Assembly: GCA_029582165.1 (NCBI GenBank)
Contig: CM055872.1
Coordinates: 48,000,195-48,064,194 of the forward strand
Reading direction: 5' to 3'
DNA length: 64,000 nucleotides
Source: Portulaca oleracea
Lineage: Eukaryota; Streptophyta; Magnoliopsida; Caryophyllales; Portulacaceae
A model generated the notes under the pieces. That model ran no database searches, was not told where the DNA came from, and saw only the letters and a program-made list of their open reading frames with translations. Shown piece after piece: positions 34,815 to 50,532 of the stretch (position 1 is its first letter; each line of letters opens with the position of its first letter). A program made the translations under genes and the position numbers.

Positions 34815-37800
34815 TCATGAGGATTTTCCTTTCCGATTCATCAAATCATGGTAATAGAGGAGAATACACATTGGCTGACCAAAAATGCTGAAAATGAACC
34901 AGAAGATCATGTTTCCCACCTGCAAATGGTATGGACTAAATGCTGAGAGGATGGACTGATTTTGTTTGTCATCACAGGATATCAATCATAACATGCCTTA
35001 CAAATCAAGCAATTCATTTAATTCGGAATCAGGGACATCAGTTTAGTTTAGTTTCAATGATGTTTAGCATATTGAAAGTCTCCATTGCAAATACCCATTA
35101 CTAGTTCATTCAGACAATTGTCAGGTCAGGTGAAGTATATAATAATGTGAACAAATGGACTAATTCTTGTTCAGGTCAAAAAGGAGTTTTGCGTGCCAAC
35201 TACCAGGGCTAGATTAAGGGCCAACCAAGTCCAGAAATCAGACACCAGTCGGTTTAGCATCATGCAGAATATGAAATAAGTCTTTAGTGCAGAAAATAGA
35301 ATCCAGCTGAAAGGCATACCATTGAATTCTGGAACTTCTTTTGCAGGAAGTTTGTAAGCAATACCAAGGGAACCTGGTTCAGAAAATTCAAACTGAGATT
35401 GGTTGTACAATGAAAACAAACACAAGAAATAGCTTGCCCAGTGGACATTTTACCTGGAACATAATACCAAGAAATGCCCACAATTTGAATATATGGCAAG
35501 GAACAGCAATACACAGCTGCAAAACACAATAGCTGTCATTACATACAAAACCCAAAACAGCTGCACAAAAACATAAACATGTGAAGACAAGCTTTTACAT
35601 AGGATAGCAAAAAACCAATCCACTCGAACTAGACAAGTCTATTATCAAGAATAGGAAAGAATCCAAGCCAGATCACAATGTCGCATTCAAACATGCCCAC
35701 TATCCTGAAGATCAACATAAATCAACAAATCATAAGCAGCAAAGGGCCCAATATTCCAGGATAACTAGTATACTAAGTCCATCACAAATTCAAAATATTC
35801 ATCCCAAAAAACAAACCCAAAACCAATCTTCCAAAACCTCAGCCAAGCGAGGTATGGAGGTGTCAGATGCAGAAGTCTTGCCCCAAAATTGGACTTGTAT
35901 AGAACACAGATTGAGATGGACAAGTTCTATGCAGTCATTACCAACTTCTATATTCAGCAACCAAAATTGGACCCAGATAATGAAATGTTCATGATGCATA
36001 GGCAACACAATAGCTATTGAGTGAACCACTTATGATTTGATGTGGTACTAGCATTTTCGAGATAATAGCTTCATAACTTCTAGTCTTTTGGATAAGCTAT
36101 AAGATTCCCTAATACTCACAATTGCAGTTGTCAAAGTAAAAAAAAAAAAAAAAAAACAATTAGCAAACTGAAGCTACCCTTTGATATTGCTTCTGACAAA
36201 GTTTGAGGACCTCAATATTAGTTAGGGTAGAATTGAAAAGAGATAGGATTAAGCCATCCACTGTGAATTTAGTGGAGACTCAAGTAATTAATGTGAAATG
36301 ACCAAAACATCTCAAGCATAAGAATCGGCACTATTTTGTTTTGGGAACTATTGGACAAATGTACACAAATATTTTTTCATAGACATAAACAACAACCTTA
36401 GGGATGTTATTTTCTACATTCTTTTATCGATCTTTTAACACTTTGACTCTTCAGAAAACTGGCTTGAATAGTAGTTTTGGATGACTGACCAGACTCTACT
36501 TGGTGCATCCACATCTGCATGCCCAACACTATATTTTCATCATGAGCTTACCAATGAATTAAAAGTTCTAGAAAATCAGCAAAATTCGGTAAAAGATATT
36601 ATCCTCTACAGGTTATACTATTTATATTCAAGAGGAAAAAAAAGGTTGGTATATTGTCATCCAATAACCTCAAAGTTGGATTATTTTTATTCAATTTCTC
36701 TTTAAGTTTTTACAATACATATAACAGAAAATATGATTTGAGTTTCACTGTGTGACCAACATAACATCAGGGATTTGAACTTTCAGGAATGCACTGACAA
36801 ACAGTGGATCCAAACATTAAACTTTACTCTACCTCGTGAAATATGGCAGATATGAGGAAGGCAATCAGTACAGCAACTCCCTGGATCAGAGCAATACAAA
36901 GTTAGAATTCCTATAGTCCTAGATGAGTAGCATTTATGAATTTAGTACTACTTCTAACCCCCTCAACCTCACAGACTACAACGAATCTTCACTTCAACTC
37001 TCATGGCACTGTGCTTATTTTACGTTTTGCTTTATTTGTTTGGGGGGGGGGGGGGGAATGCGATTTAAGAGCATATGACAAGAAAATTATAATGCAGGGA
37101 GGCTGATAGCTCAGTATTAGCAATTTATGCAATAGGGGATTAGATAAACTTATCGAGAAAATTCAATGTTGCATTATGTTTCAATCATCACCATGAAATT
37201 CATGGAACATCACAACTATGGTGCCTCAAATTGATGAGATACCCTACGTAAATTTAAAAACATAAAAGTAAAGGCATTACCTTTGGTATCCCATTGCGCA
37301 AGCATGGAAAATAAATATGACGAACCATCCATTTATGTACAGGCTGTGAAGAGGGAAAAGTTTTAGCAAGCAGAAACCACGGGAATGAAATAGTGCAACC
37401 ACAAAAAAATAGTAACTATGCAAGTGCAACATTTGCAAGAAGTTGCCAAATCCCAGTATACAATAGTCCCACCTTCAGTCAATGAATAGCAGTAATAAGA
37501 CTTCTTCCAACTAAACCAATGAGGTATTTGTTTAGTAGTTTTCTACTGTGTACGGAGAAGGAAATATGTTCCACAATGCTAAGAGGAGCTTGTGAGAAAA
37601 AGTTAATCAAACCCCAAGAGTAGGCAATTCATGAAATCAATAACATCAATCGAGAAGCTACAAGCACCCTACTTAAAACAGAATAGTCTTTAACCACTAT
37701 CCTGTCAATTGAGACTTCCAACTCATAACTCTTATTTCATTCTATCTACAGCAACCTGAAAATAGCATGGGCCATGGAGAATATCAGGGGATAGTTTACC

Positions 37801-40800
37801 TGACCTTTCTCCCAAAAACGTATTCCTACACAATAATTGGTGTTTCACAATACTTTCAAAAAATAAATAAAAAAGAAAAAAAAAAGAACCAAACCCTACG
37901 TGCTCAAAGCCCCAAGGAACTTGAAGCTAACTTGAATGGGCTTCTAGCAAAAGGGCAATTAAGATGTAAATGGTCCATAGATTCCAAATTATATTCTCAT
38001 ATGAAGCATCCATCAATCTTGCCGTGAGAAGATTCCCCCACTAACCATAACATTTTCAATTGGCCTGAAGGCCATAGGCATTCTTCACGGGTTCAGGGAG
38101 GCCACGACCACCCTAAACAACCCCCCCCCCCCCCCCCCCCCAAAACAAAAAATAAATAATTAATTAATTAATTAACACAATTTTTCATAAAATTTATGAA
38201 TTGTATGTTTACAAAATGAGTGTAACACCCCAAATATGATGACACAGATCCACCACTTCTGAAGGCTTCAAATGATATTCCGTGAAAATCCACCATCTAA
38301 AGATTAACTTCCAAGAGCAAAAGAGAAGCAAGAGAAATAAGGATCAATAATGAATTTGCGATGGTCTTGTCAAAGGAGGAGTCCATCCCAAAAGCCCCAT
38401 CATGATTGCAAAAGAATAAGGCGATGCCATCATTGTTAGACGAGGCATTGCAAACAAAAACTAGGGACCAAACAACCAAACACGAGTTATGCTCTAAATA
38501 CTCGAGGAGACCGACACCCTCGCACTTGGAAATAATTAGAACTAATCAAAGAGACGGACACCCCTCACTATTCGGGCAATGAGAGGAGAATGATTCCTCA
38601 TGCAAATGCCATCACCCCTTACCATGCCAAAAATGACCAATGTACCAACACCAAAAAAAACAATGTGAAGAAAAAACCATCACTACACCACGTGGTATAC
38701 TACTCCCACCTTTTTACTCTTTCTTCCAATCTTCCACAGCCACAGCATGGCTTCATTATTCATATTTCATAGTAGCAAGCATAGATACCTACCTTTCTTG
38801 GCATAGCTAAAGGCCTTATTCATTCTAAGATCTACCTTTGATTGTGCCATTTAAGATCATGTTCTCTCTGCCTTCCCACTGTGGCCGTTTCCTCTATGGC
38901 TCCCCATTGCGAGTGTTAAACAAATTGTTTTGCTTGCCTTAGTTTTTGCCTAGATGATGATGACGCTGATGAGTAACGAGCATCATTTTAGTTGATCATT
39001 GGACCTTCAACGGGATTTATTAACCACTTTGCTGCTTTGATTTGTGTGTTATGCTTACTATGGTTTCTTTATATGACTACGCTTGCGTCATCTCTTTCTA
39101 AAGACCATTTGAGGTATTATATCATTTGTTAAAGAATATGTGTGTAGTTATTCATAGTATGATTGTGTTAAATCCATTGCTTGATCCTATAATTGAAATT
39201 ATTTTGTCAAAATATAATTTGGAAGTGATTTGAAAGAAAAGTGTGGCCTGTGTACAAAAAGCCCACGTCCCAAGCCCTAGGAACCTTTGCCCTTTTTGTG
39301 CTTCGTGATTTTTTAGTCTAAGCCATAGGAGCCATAAAGCCTAGATAATACTCGGGTTCCAATTCAAATCCAACCTTATATAATCATAAACTTCCAAGTC
39401 AAATCGTCTGCTAATAAACTTCCAAAAAATCCACAAAAAAAATATAAACAATACATGTAAAAAACAAGGTAATGCTAAAGGGTCCCTATTGTTACTTTGG
39501 GTCCAATAACAACCTAGGTTCAAGGTTTCATTTGAAACTTCCTTAATATTGGGATTATATTGTACTTCCCATTGTAAAAGGCTCATATGAACCACGTACC
39601 ATCAAGAATTGTGCTCCTTTCCAAACAATGACGCAGAGAAATAAAGTTTCCTAGTCTAATCACCATCACAAACTATGTAACAAGAAAACACCAACTTTCC
39701 CCTATAGATAGAATTGCATAGGTCCACATCAAGCTTCTGCTACAGTTTCCCATTGAGGCAAGATGAAAGGGTACACTCCAACACTTTAATATAACCTTCT
39801 GAGCGTGCCATTCAGGTGAGAGCCAAGACATAACCACTAATTCAAATCCATTATTCAACCTCCTGTACAATTGGACATGGCCATCAAAATATACATTCTA
39901 CACTCACAACCCTCCAATATGTGTATGGAAAGCAGACACATTTTCCCCTCTCTTTCCTTGGGAACAAAAAAGTGAAATCTTCCTTGAAAGAAGCAGCCAG
40001 CATGCATCCATGGTGTTTTTTTTAGTTAAGTTTTAGTGACATAAACATAAAGAGCATGAAATATTATCCGTCAATATAAGCAGTGAAAATCAAGAAAAGA
40101 CTACATGTGCTGCAACACTAGATAACTGAACAGAATGAAGAACATTTTCAGTGAGAGGCCATACCATATTCCACATTCTCCAATACTGATAGGGTCCAAC
40201 ACAGCAAGTACATGAGACCAACACAGGTAGGATGCATCAGCTGCTATTCTATTGTTAGTGAGTAGATACTAAAGCTCAATCATAAGGACGATAGTACCTC
40301 TTCAAATGTTCTTGCATTCCACCAATCTCTGTAAAACTCACGGTCACCAAACCGAAGAAGCTCAGCTAATATGTTCAACCTATATTTGGAACACGAAAAC
40401 TTTAAGTTACCGGTACATGGTAAGATGACAGATAGTTAATATAAGTGGATTTATGGCTGAGCTGCTCAGACACAATAGGCCAATGGGCAAAGTGTGCACA
40501 AATTCCTCATCAAGCGGCAAACACCACATAGATAATTACAGTTTTCCATATATCTCTCCTCTCAATCACTCCATGGCATATTTGTCCCGATGACCTTAAC
40601 TAACAAGTCAACAACTCCAGACAAGAGCAAAGACATATGAGATAAGAGTGTAAGAAGCATGAACTGCTCATCAGTCATCACATAAGAATGTAATTGAGAA
40701 GTTCCTTCATATCATGCTTTAATACATCGACGTAGTTACTGCAACATATACAACAATTAATGACTTTTAAGGATGTGATTTTCAAGGTTTTCTTATGAAA

Positions 40801-43800
40801 AGTCCCGTAAGAGAATGCTAGTAGAATGTCCTGAGCATACCCTTCAATTTCAAGATTATAATTTTCAAGGGGGTGCCGGCATCTGTCACCACTACAAGGA
40901 AATCGGTTTTCAACAGAAACAATCATTCAGAAAACTAAAAGTACGAAATTGCTGACAACTTCCGCGATGATCATCAACAACAATAAAGCACAATAATCCC
41001 AAGGATGGATCCAGCCATATCAGGGTCTGGGCACCTAATGGATCAAATATATGCAACCTTTTGTAAGGCAAGAAGATATATTGTTAATGTATGCTTATCA
41101 AATATAGGGCGTAAGAGTATAAGAAACGGTAACTTACCAAAGGTGGAAGAAGCAATAGAACATGCACAACCATACATACAGCGTAGGAACTGAGAGCTTC
41201 AAAACCCTCTCTATTGCATATAAAAAGTTGCCTTTAAGAGGGTGCTGAGAATTCCTTACAATTGGGTTGATGTACTACAGCAATTGAAAAAAGAAAAAAG
41301 GAAGGTGAATAATGTCAACAACCTATGTCATTCACTAATTACAAGAGAGAGGTCACTAGAAACAAAACGCATACCTGTTCTATGATGAAACCCATCAGAC
41401 CAGTAAATATAACCAACTTCACAAGCTGTCGAGCCACCCACCCCTTTCGTATGTAAGCAGTCCTAGGGTAACTAGTCTGCAAATTAGATTTAAGAAACAA
41501 AATGATATGAGCATCACAACTAATGTATACATAAGCATGCTCAACTACATCATGATAGTGGCTCACTAATCTTACTCCATCTAGCCTGTCTCCCAACACA
41601 CCCATTGGAAGCCTTTAATCATGCGCACATATTTAAACAAAATTACGAGCACATTAACTTTGCTAGCATGGGCCCTAGGCGGCTTATTTTGTTAGAAGTG
41701 TTATAATTGGTCCATACTGCGACGTTTGACCCAGGATGTAAGGTGCTCAGAATGAAGTATAAGTTTGAAACTTACTAAGAACTTTGCATATTCTAATTTA
41801 TTGTTGAATTTTCCCATATGATTTTACACCATATTCATGATTAGCCAAAATTAATACAAATCTAGCATCCCAATGAGACCCTAGATCCAATATGATTGGC
41901 TACAACTACTCCACATAAAGGAAGCGTAGGATTTTTGAAGAGACAAATGATTTTAGGCTTACATAGTCCATGTAAATATTTGCCAAAATTGTCTGACCAT
42001 CATTTGGTTTTATGTCGGGCAGGTCAACGATAGAGGCTATTCATCTCATACATTGTCTTATGGAACAATATAAGGAAATGTAGAGTGATATTCATATGGT
42101 GTTTATAGATCTTAAGAAAGTATATGATAAGGTTCAGACGAAAGTGATGTGGGGAGTAGGGGTGAGAAAGGGTGGTTATGGATGGATATTATCCATACTC
42201 ACATTTTATCCATAGATTGGAGAACCCTACCCAAACCCACCCCATGTCTCTTGATACCCACATGGGTAATACCCTAGGGTATGTTATTCATGGATATTGC
42301 GTATTTGCACACTCATCCAAGTATCCAACTCAATATTTTTATTTTGCATTCTAACGTGTTAGCTAATAACTTTCAGCACTGTTGACGAATTGCATTCTAA
42401 AGAGAGTCTTGCAAACATTAGTCGTCGATCAGAAAAAAGAAAAATTGGAAAAAGAAAAGGAATTTTATTACTCACTTCAATTCATTTTAAAGCCGACAAA
42501 TGTCGATGTAAGTGGCGAATAGGCGATATCTGTTGTCAAATGAAAATATTTCAAGCTCGAAATACATATATGAACTTTTCCTAATATATTTTATCATAGT
42601 ATAAAGTTTCAATCCAGACCGTTGAGTTTGAACTATGCTCTTAAATTTCGATTTCAATTAGTTTTAGCAGTGAAAAATGTCTACATATGTGGTGATATAT
42701 GTTACAAATGAAAATATTTAGAGCTTAGATTCATATTTGAGCTTTTTTTTTTTTTACTCCATCCTATCATCTCATAAAGTTCCGTTCAAACAGTTGAAAC
42801 TGAATTTTGCTTTAAAGTTCAAGCTAGTTTTAGCGACAAAAAATGTTTACATATATCGCGTTATATGTTATCAAATAAAAAAATATTTGAAGCTCAAAAT
42901 TTGTATTTAGAATTTTTTAATCTATCCTATCATATTATAAAGTTTTGATCCAAACTATTGAAATTGAATTTTCCTCTTAAGTTTCAATTTTAGTTAGTTT
43001 TACTATTTTAGCAATGAAAATGTTTACATATGTAGTGATATATGTTACAAATGATAATATTTACAGCGAAAAATTCATATTTGAGCTTTTTAATCCATCC
43101 TATCAATATCAGAAAATTCTGATTCAAATTGTTGAAATTGAATTTTGCATTAAAGTTTTAAGTTCGTTTTAGCGAAAAAATGTTTATATATGTCACAATA
43201 TATGTTATTAAATAAAATATTTGGAGTTTAAAATTCATATTTGAACTTCTTTTAATCTATACAATCATATTATAAAGTTTCGATTTAAATCGTTGAAATT
43301 GAATTTGCTATTAAATTAGTAACAGTTAGTTTTACTGTTTTAGTAGTGAAACGACTACATATATAATGATATATGTTACAAACAAGAATATTTAAAGCTT
43401 AACATTCATATTTGAGCTTTTTTTTACTTCATCTTACCATATGATAAAATTTCGATGCAAACAGTAGAAATTGAATTTTGTTCTAAGCTTTAAGTTAGTT
43501 TTAGTGGGAAAATATGTTTAGATATGTCGGGATATATGTTATCAAATAAAAGCATTAAGAGCTCAAAATTCATATTTGAGTTCTTATTGATCAATACTAT
43601 AGTACTACAAAGTTTCGAACGAAACCATTAAAGTTGAATTTCGCCTTAAATTTCATTTAAATGCAATACCACTTGATATCAAGTTCTCACAAGGTTAAGG
43701 CACCAATGGGTATTATCGATACCCATGGGTAATGGATACCCACTCTAAATTGTGGGAAATCCACACCCACCTACCCATTACCCATTTTTAATGGGTAAAC

Positions 43801-46800
43801 GTTGAAATTGAATTTCGCTCTTAAATTTCAGCTTCAGTTAGTCTGAACAGTGAAAAATGTCTATATATGATGTGATATATGTTACAAATGATAATATTTA
43901 GAGCTTAAAATTCATATTTGAGCTCTTTTTACTCCATCCCATCATATCATAAAATTTCAATTCAAACAGTAGAAATTGAATTTTGCTCTAAAGTTTCAAT
44001 TGGTTTTAGTGGCAAAAAGTGTTTACATATGTCGCGATATATGTTACCACATATTGGGAGCTCGAAATTCATATTTTATTTGCTTTATTTAATGCTATCG
44101 TACTACAAAGTTTCGAGCTAAACTATTAAAGTCGAATTTCACCTTAAATTTCAATTAAACGCAATGCCACTTGATACCGAGTTCTCACAAGGTAAGGCAT
44201 CAATAGTATATGGATACCCCCACCACATTTCGGTAATCCAGGCCCACCTACCCATTAGCCTTTTTTAATGGGCATTACGCACCCATTATAAATGGGTAAG
44301 GGTGGATACCTATTAGATGGGTACAAATTCCCGCCCCTATGTGGGAGTGCCTAAAGGCAAATGGGATGCATCATGGATTTGCACTTAGCTCATTTCGTTT
44401 TCCTTTGGTTATGGATGAGTTGACTATAAGGATATCCGGGATGACTTATCGAGGTGTATACTTTTTGCGTATGATATAGTGTTGATGGATGAATCAGGAG
44501 AAAGACTTAAGGGTGGAAAAATGGAGACACTTGGAGTCGAGTTTCAGATTAAGTAGGTGAGGACGGAATAAACGATAAGCCATTTTAGCAGACTTGTGAT
44601 TGAGAATCACAACCAAGAAGTTACCATAGGAGGGGTGAGCATTCCACAGTTTTTAGGTATCTAGGTTCAGTTTTACAAAGCGATGGAGACATTACAAAGG
44701 ATACTACTCGCCGAATTAAGGTAGGGTGACAAAAGTGGAAAGCTTCTACGAGAGTATTGTTTGACAAGAGAGTTCTAAAGCTTAAGGGGGAAGTATATCG
44801 TAAAGTAACCAGATGGGCGATGATGCTTGGATTAGAGTATTGGGCGACCAAGAAGACACGTCATCAGAGGTTGAATGTGGCAGAGATGAGGATGATTTGT
44901 TGGATTTGCGGTTACACCATGTTGGAACTAGAAATGCAGTATGTCATGATAAACTAGGGGTAGTGCTAATCGATAATAAGTTGATCGAGAATAGACTAAG
45001 ATGATACGGCCATGCTTATAGGAGAAGTGTGGATGCCACAATTAAGAGGTATGAGAGCATTATGATACTTGGAGGGAGTCGGGGCACGGCGGACCTAGGA
45101 AGTCCGTAAGGGAGGCAGTTAAAGCAGATCTGACGCAACTAGGCTTAACAGAGAACATGGCACTAGATAGGACAGTTTGGAGGTCCAGGATTAAAGTAGT
45201 AGGGTGAGGGTGGCTGGAAGGGTTTTGTGTTGTCCCTTGGCTTGTTATATTGTGTCCTCTGATTGATTTCGTTGTCCTTGTATGTGGATCTATCTTTTAA
45301 CTTCGCGGAGCACCTAGGTATATACATACCTACCTCTGCATCCTGCTCGTTGTCTTGGTAATTCAAGGGTTCTCTAAAGGTTTTCCAACTTGGTTTCATG
45401 CGGCATCTATATTGGTTATCGAAGTTGTTTTTGGAAGGTTTTGTGGGTCTGCAAGAATAGCCTGTTCATGAACTTGAGTTCATGGGGCCAATGCTGCCTA
45501 CATCGCAAACCATGCTCTAACGTGCTCCCTAGGAGTTTGTTGTTGTTGTTGTTGACTTCTTCTAATCCACGGAGATATGGACATAAATTCCTTCAGACAG
45601 AGTCAATCGCACAAGTACGTAAAGTGAAAACAGGGAAATGAGATAAATATTCCCAGAAAAGAAGCAATACGTTGCTAACTGAGAACATAATCCTTATGCA
45701 AGAAAGCACGATTCAATTGCAAGCAGCAGAGTTTGAATCACCTGGTAACAAAGCGTCGGAGCAACCATGAAGTACAGTAGACTCGTCATGTTGACATCAT
45801 ATGGAAGTTCCTTTCTTGATTCATCTTCCTAAAACCAAACTAAAATCCGTTAAGACAAAACATAAACACTATGTCACATCGTACAAGGACTCTGGAAGAA
45901 CACAGTCAACAACAAAAGATAGAAACTTTTCTACAAGTTAACCAAACATTCAAAACCCAAGGAACCAAAGAACTCTTATACAGGTGGTTGCATTCAGTAA
46001 CTATGACAATAAGAAGTCTCAAGTCACAATAGAATGAGAATAAGTACACATCAACATTACCTTAATGGATGCCTTGGCAATTGCCCTCATATCATAGTTT
46101 GTATGAGCATATGACACCAACTTCAACCACAAAGTGCAAGCAAAGAGCATCAACACCACACCAGAAAGAACAGCAGAGTCACACCTACAAAGAAACTAGA
46201 TCCTGTTATATTACTCTTGCCCACCTTAGATGAATCGGAAGAATCAATAGATAATCGGTAGCAAAGTCTCGTCTGGTTTGTTTGCCAAAAGTAGTTGTTT
46301 GACTCGTATTGCATATTTTCTTGTATGCAACAAATTGCATGGACATTTCTGCTACAAGTCATGCAGATCTACTTTCAACACTTCCGAAATAGAAACACTT
46401 TGTAGTTAAACTCACATAAATCGTGTTGACAATAAATGATTCTTCACTCATACATGTCACTGCCACAAATATCAAGTTGATCATCAATTCATCCCACTTA
46501 ATGCAGATTCATTTATGATTTATGACTATTGATTTCCATGGTTTTACTTGGCAAATGGAGAAAGGTTCAGGGACAAAACAAGACTATCGAAGATACAGTT
46601 TAATTGTTTGACACTCTTTTCATTTGTTTACATATGTTGAGAAAGAGGATATTAAAGCATTGATTTTTGGATAATGATTTAGTAGACAAATTAAGCTTTT
46701 CAGTAAGCCATCATATAACTTAATTGAAGGTCATTGATCCCTCAAATGAATCTAACAATTTAACCTTACTTGATTGAGCCTAATATAGGCCTACTGATCT

Positions 46801-49800
46801 TGTGAAGTTTTGGCTGAAGTTTAACAAAGTCAAACTTATAATTTCCCTCCATCATGATGTTGTTGAATGACATCATTGATGACTAAGCTACTTGACATCA
46901 TCAACTCAGTCATGAAGATTGCTAAGAGGTTACTTTTGATAAAGCTAAGTTATTGGAAGACACACTGCCAAATTGTGTGTATGTTTCATGTCATAACTTT
47001 TTGAGTTGTCAATTGCCTAAACCTATGGGTTTTGTTTAGCCTCTTAATTAAGTAGCTAATACTTATCTTAGTTAAGTTAGATAATAGGCTTCCTTCTTGT
47101 AAAGGAACTTGAAAAGCAAGAGTAAGCTAGTTGTGTTCTTGCTCCTACATAAGCCATATGCGTGCAATCATTTTTACATATATGAGTGGATGAAATGAGC
47201 TTTGAGCTTGCTTTGTGAGTTGGCTATAACTCTTGAAACCTGATTGAAACAAGTGATGCTTATGTATCCTGATTTAGCTAAGGTAGGTAGTGTTTTTGTA
47301 TCTTTGTTTAGACAATGCATCCAATTCTTCTTATTCCTTGAAAGTGGTGATTTTGTATTACTCAAATATCACTTGTTTGTCCTTTTTCATTTCATGATTT
47401 TTCTTTCCAAGAAACTATGTATGATGGAGATCTAGCCAACCCTCCATCATTTTGCATTCCTAATGATGGAAACCAAGCTACATTAGTGCAATCATGTTAT
47501 TTAGCAGTCCAAGAAATCAAGCAAATTACAAACAATTTGAAGTATCATTCGTCCAATATGGTACCTAATCTATTTATTGTATATCTCTTAATTGAGAGAT
47601 TTCTTCGAGTATAGCCCTATGGGACTTTGAAGGGCTATAATGACCTTTCCAAAAAGCTATCACACGTCCGATTTGGAGTTCGTTTGGTATGTCATTCAGA
47701 TCAAACAGTTGGAGTATACCCGGTAGAAGCCAAATCTGCCCAGCTTGGAATTTTGAGTTCGTTAAGGGGTATTTCGGTCTTTTCACCTGAGTTTTCGAAA
47801 TTCCCTCATAATATCTGGTTCAAGGGATGTCCTAGCTGCTAAGGAAAGCCAAAGAAGCAAGCAAGGAGGAGGTACCGCTTAGAGAATGGACTAAATCTTT
47901 TTGGTTGATCCAATGGGAATCATTCATGTGTATTTTGGCAAGATGGCTATCTTTTGCTCCTTTTGGACGAGAATCGTCAAGGAAAAGCATTGAAGCAGTT
48001 GATTTTGAAGATAATTAACATAATTAATCTTGTTTAGAGGTTTCTTCATGCGTAGGAAAGCTTATGTGTATCCTAGAGCTACTTGCTTGCTAGCTTAGTA
48101 TGTTTATATATATAAGATTCTTGTAACCTGCTTCATTAGCTGAGTTTGAGAAATAGAAAGAGCTTTGAGCCTCCTTTGTTTGTGAGTAACTAATAACTCT
48201 CAAAATTTCTTTTTTTGTATCTTGATTTGGCTAATCAAGTGGTGATAAGAAGAGCTTGTTAATGATCAAGTGGTGATATTTGTATTTTGGTCTTACTCTT
48301 TTGGAGGTGCTTCTGTATCCAAAAGAGATTAACAAGTCCAGCCCAAGTGGATTTCGTTTGTAGTGATTCTGTATCAAACGAGACTCACTTGTTCTATCTT
48401 TCTTTCTTATTTGTTTTTCTTCACTTGATGCTGATTTTGATCACAAAATCAGCTTTATTATAATTTGAATCAGTCCTTGGAAGTTTATTGGTGTTGTCCA
48501 GCTCTCGCACTCCGATTATTGGAGCTGCACATACATCACTGTATGTTGGTGCCAGTGCACTAGGATCTTGTCTTGGTACCCACACATACACGCGACAGAC
48601 TCCCCAGTATTTAACCAAAAATTCAAAGGCCAAATGGCATGATACACATATGCAGGATTCTGAGAAAACGGATACCAACCTGAGAATTACAAAAACTGGA
48701 TATAAAATGGATGCTGTAGTAATTACTGCATGAAGCAGAACAACAACCTGTCCAATCACAATTCTTGTCAATATAATAAAATCATATGATGAATGACATA
48801 AAACCACACGTCACACATTCTACATAAATTTCAAGGCAGATATGACATCATAAACCAGTAGCCACTAATAGAAACAGAACCGCTACTACAAAGAAAATAA
48901 AATATAGGCATGATGTGCGCCCAGCTTCTTGTTTCAATTCACCTTCATCTTATAGTGTGTGTGTGTGTGTGTGTGTATGCATGTGTGAGTATATGACATG
49001 CAATATGTATTACATGCACCTAGAGTTTGTGCTCCAAAATATTTGCAAGTGAACAATTACGCTATTGAGAGTGAACCTAATATACGCTAGTGAACAATGA
49101 CCCTATTTAGAGCACAAACTACAGAAGCATGTAATAAATTGCAAAATGATATGCACGCAAGGACTTTCAGAACATGGACATAAACACGAGAACAGAGAGT
49201 GAATACGGTTGATGTGAAGCAGCAAGCATAATAGCCGGTAAACAGGAACAAAACCCAGTCCTAAGCGAGGAATCTGGTGATGAATGACATGCAGGTGACC
49301 CAACCCCCCCCCCCCCTCTCTCTCCCAGCACACAAAAACAAGCACTTCTACATCCAACAATTTGTACTGGAAAGAGAATGATTGTGCACATCACATATCT
49401 ATATGCCTACTCCAGCTTATGTGGCGGCCTTCTAAGAGAAACACAGTGTATTGAAACATGACAATATCTGATGGAATAGTACTAAGACTAAGGTCAATCA
49501 AACCCTCAACTTGACCTAATAAGCATCTTAAGGTAAGACGTGCAGCATGTCAATGCAGGAGATAGCAATAGTAGGTTTTTATATCACTCACAGGATCAGA
49601 TATACGCCTTCTTTGTGCCAATTTCTCCACTAGAAAAGCAGCCATTGGAAAAACTGGCAGTGTAAGACTGCAATTTAAGAAGAGCAACATTAATTGTGCA
49701 ATAAACTGGAGTTCAAGCATCTACGTGAAATGATGTGCACACAATATTTTCTCCTAACCAAATTGATGCTAAAAGAATATTACCAGCACATAAAAAGAGG

Positions 49801-50454
49801 CCAATCTCTTAGTGATTTTGAACTAAACCAGAAACCAGCTCGAATTAGCAAACCATACTGCAAATTATAAGCCAACAGACAAATCAGATGAATCCATCAA
49901 ATGAAACAGAAACTCAATATCTATGTTACTCGGACGCGGTTGCAAGTGTTGGACATGGACAAATATCCATGTGTTGGACCTGCCTTTGGAGACAAACGTA
50001 GGACAGCAGGACCTTGTCATAAAATTTGATACAAGTACAGGAACACAGCTATTTTGCTTTCTAAGAAGTCTATCCATAGTTATTGAAGATAATCTAAAAA
50101 GAAAAATAAATACTTTCTTTGTGACTACCATTTCAGTTGGATTGAAAGTGGCATTAAAAAGTTGGTATTTATTTATTTATGTAATAATTGTTAAATATAA
50201 AATGATTACGTGTTTCTTTTTTTGTTTTTGTTTTTGTTTTTACTTTTTGAAAGTTCGAAAAAAGTTCAGTATTTCTTAAGTGTATGACTAGTAACAAAAT
50301 TAGAAGGTAAATTCAGTACACTGTGGTGGCTCGCAGCTTTCAAAAGAAAATTTGAAGTTATGTAGCTACTTATTAATCTGACAAAGCTATATAGGCATTT
50401 ACTTTTCCACTCTCAATTTCCCAGACTAACTTCACGTCTCTTCTCCTTCTACCT

Positions 50455-50532
<78 letters not shown>

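Larger units (their letters stand above)
41996..45554 (+). pseudogene. RTE-type LINE remnant in DGAT1 intron 7, split by a hAT element
   Basis: Left part (41996-42156): [15 protein letters not shown] and [12 protein letters not shown], reverse transcriptase motifs. Right part (44348-45215) resumes: [15 protein letters not shown] (the catalytic aspartate pair is altered), then the late RT/thumb region ending [17 protein letters not shown] and [20 protein letters not shown]. The 3' end is a (TTG)n tail at 45537-45554, typical of RTE elements. Many stops and frameshifts. Antisense to DGAT1. Confidence 0.85.
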
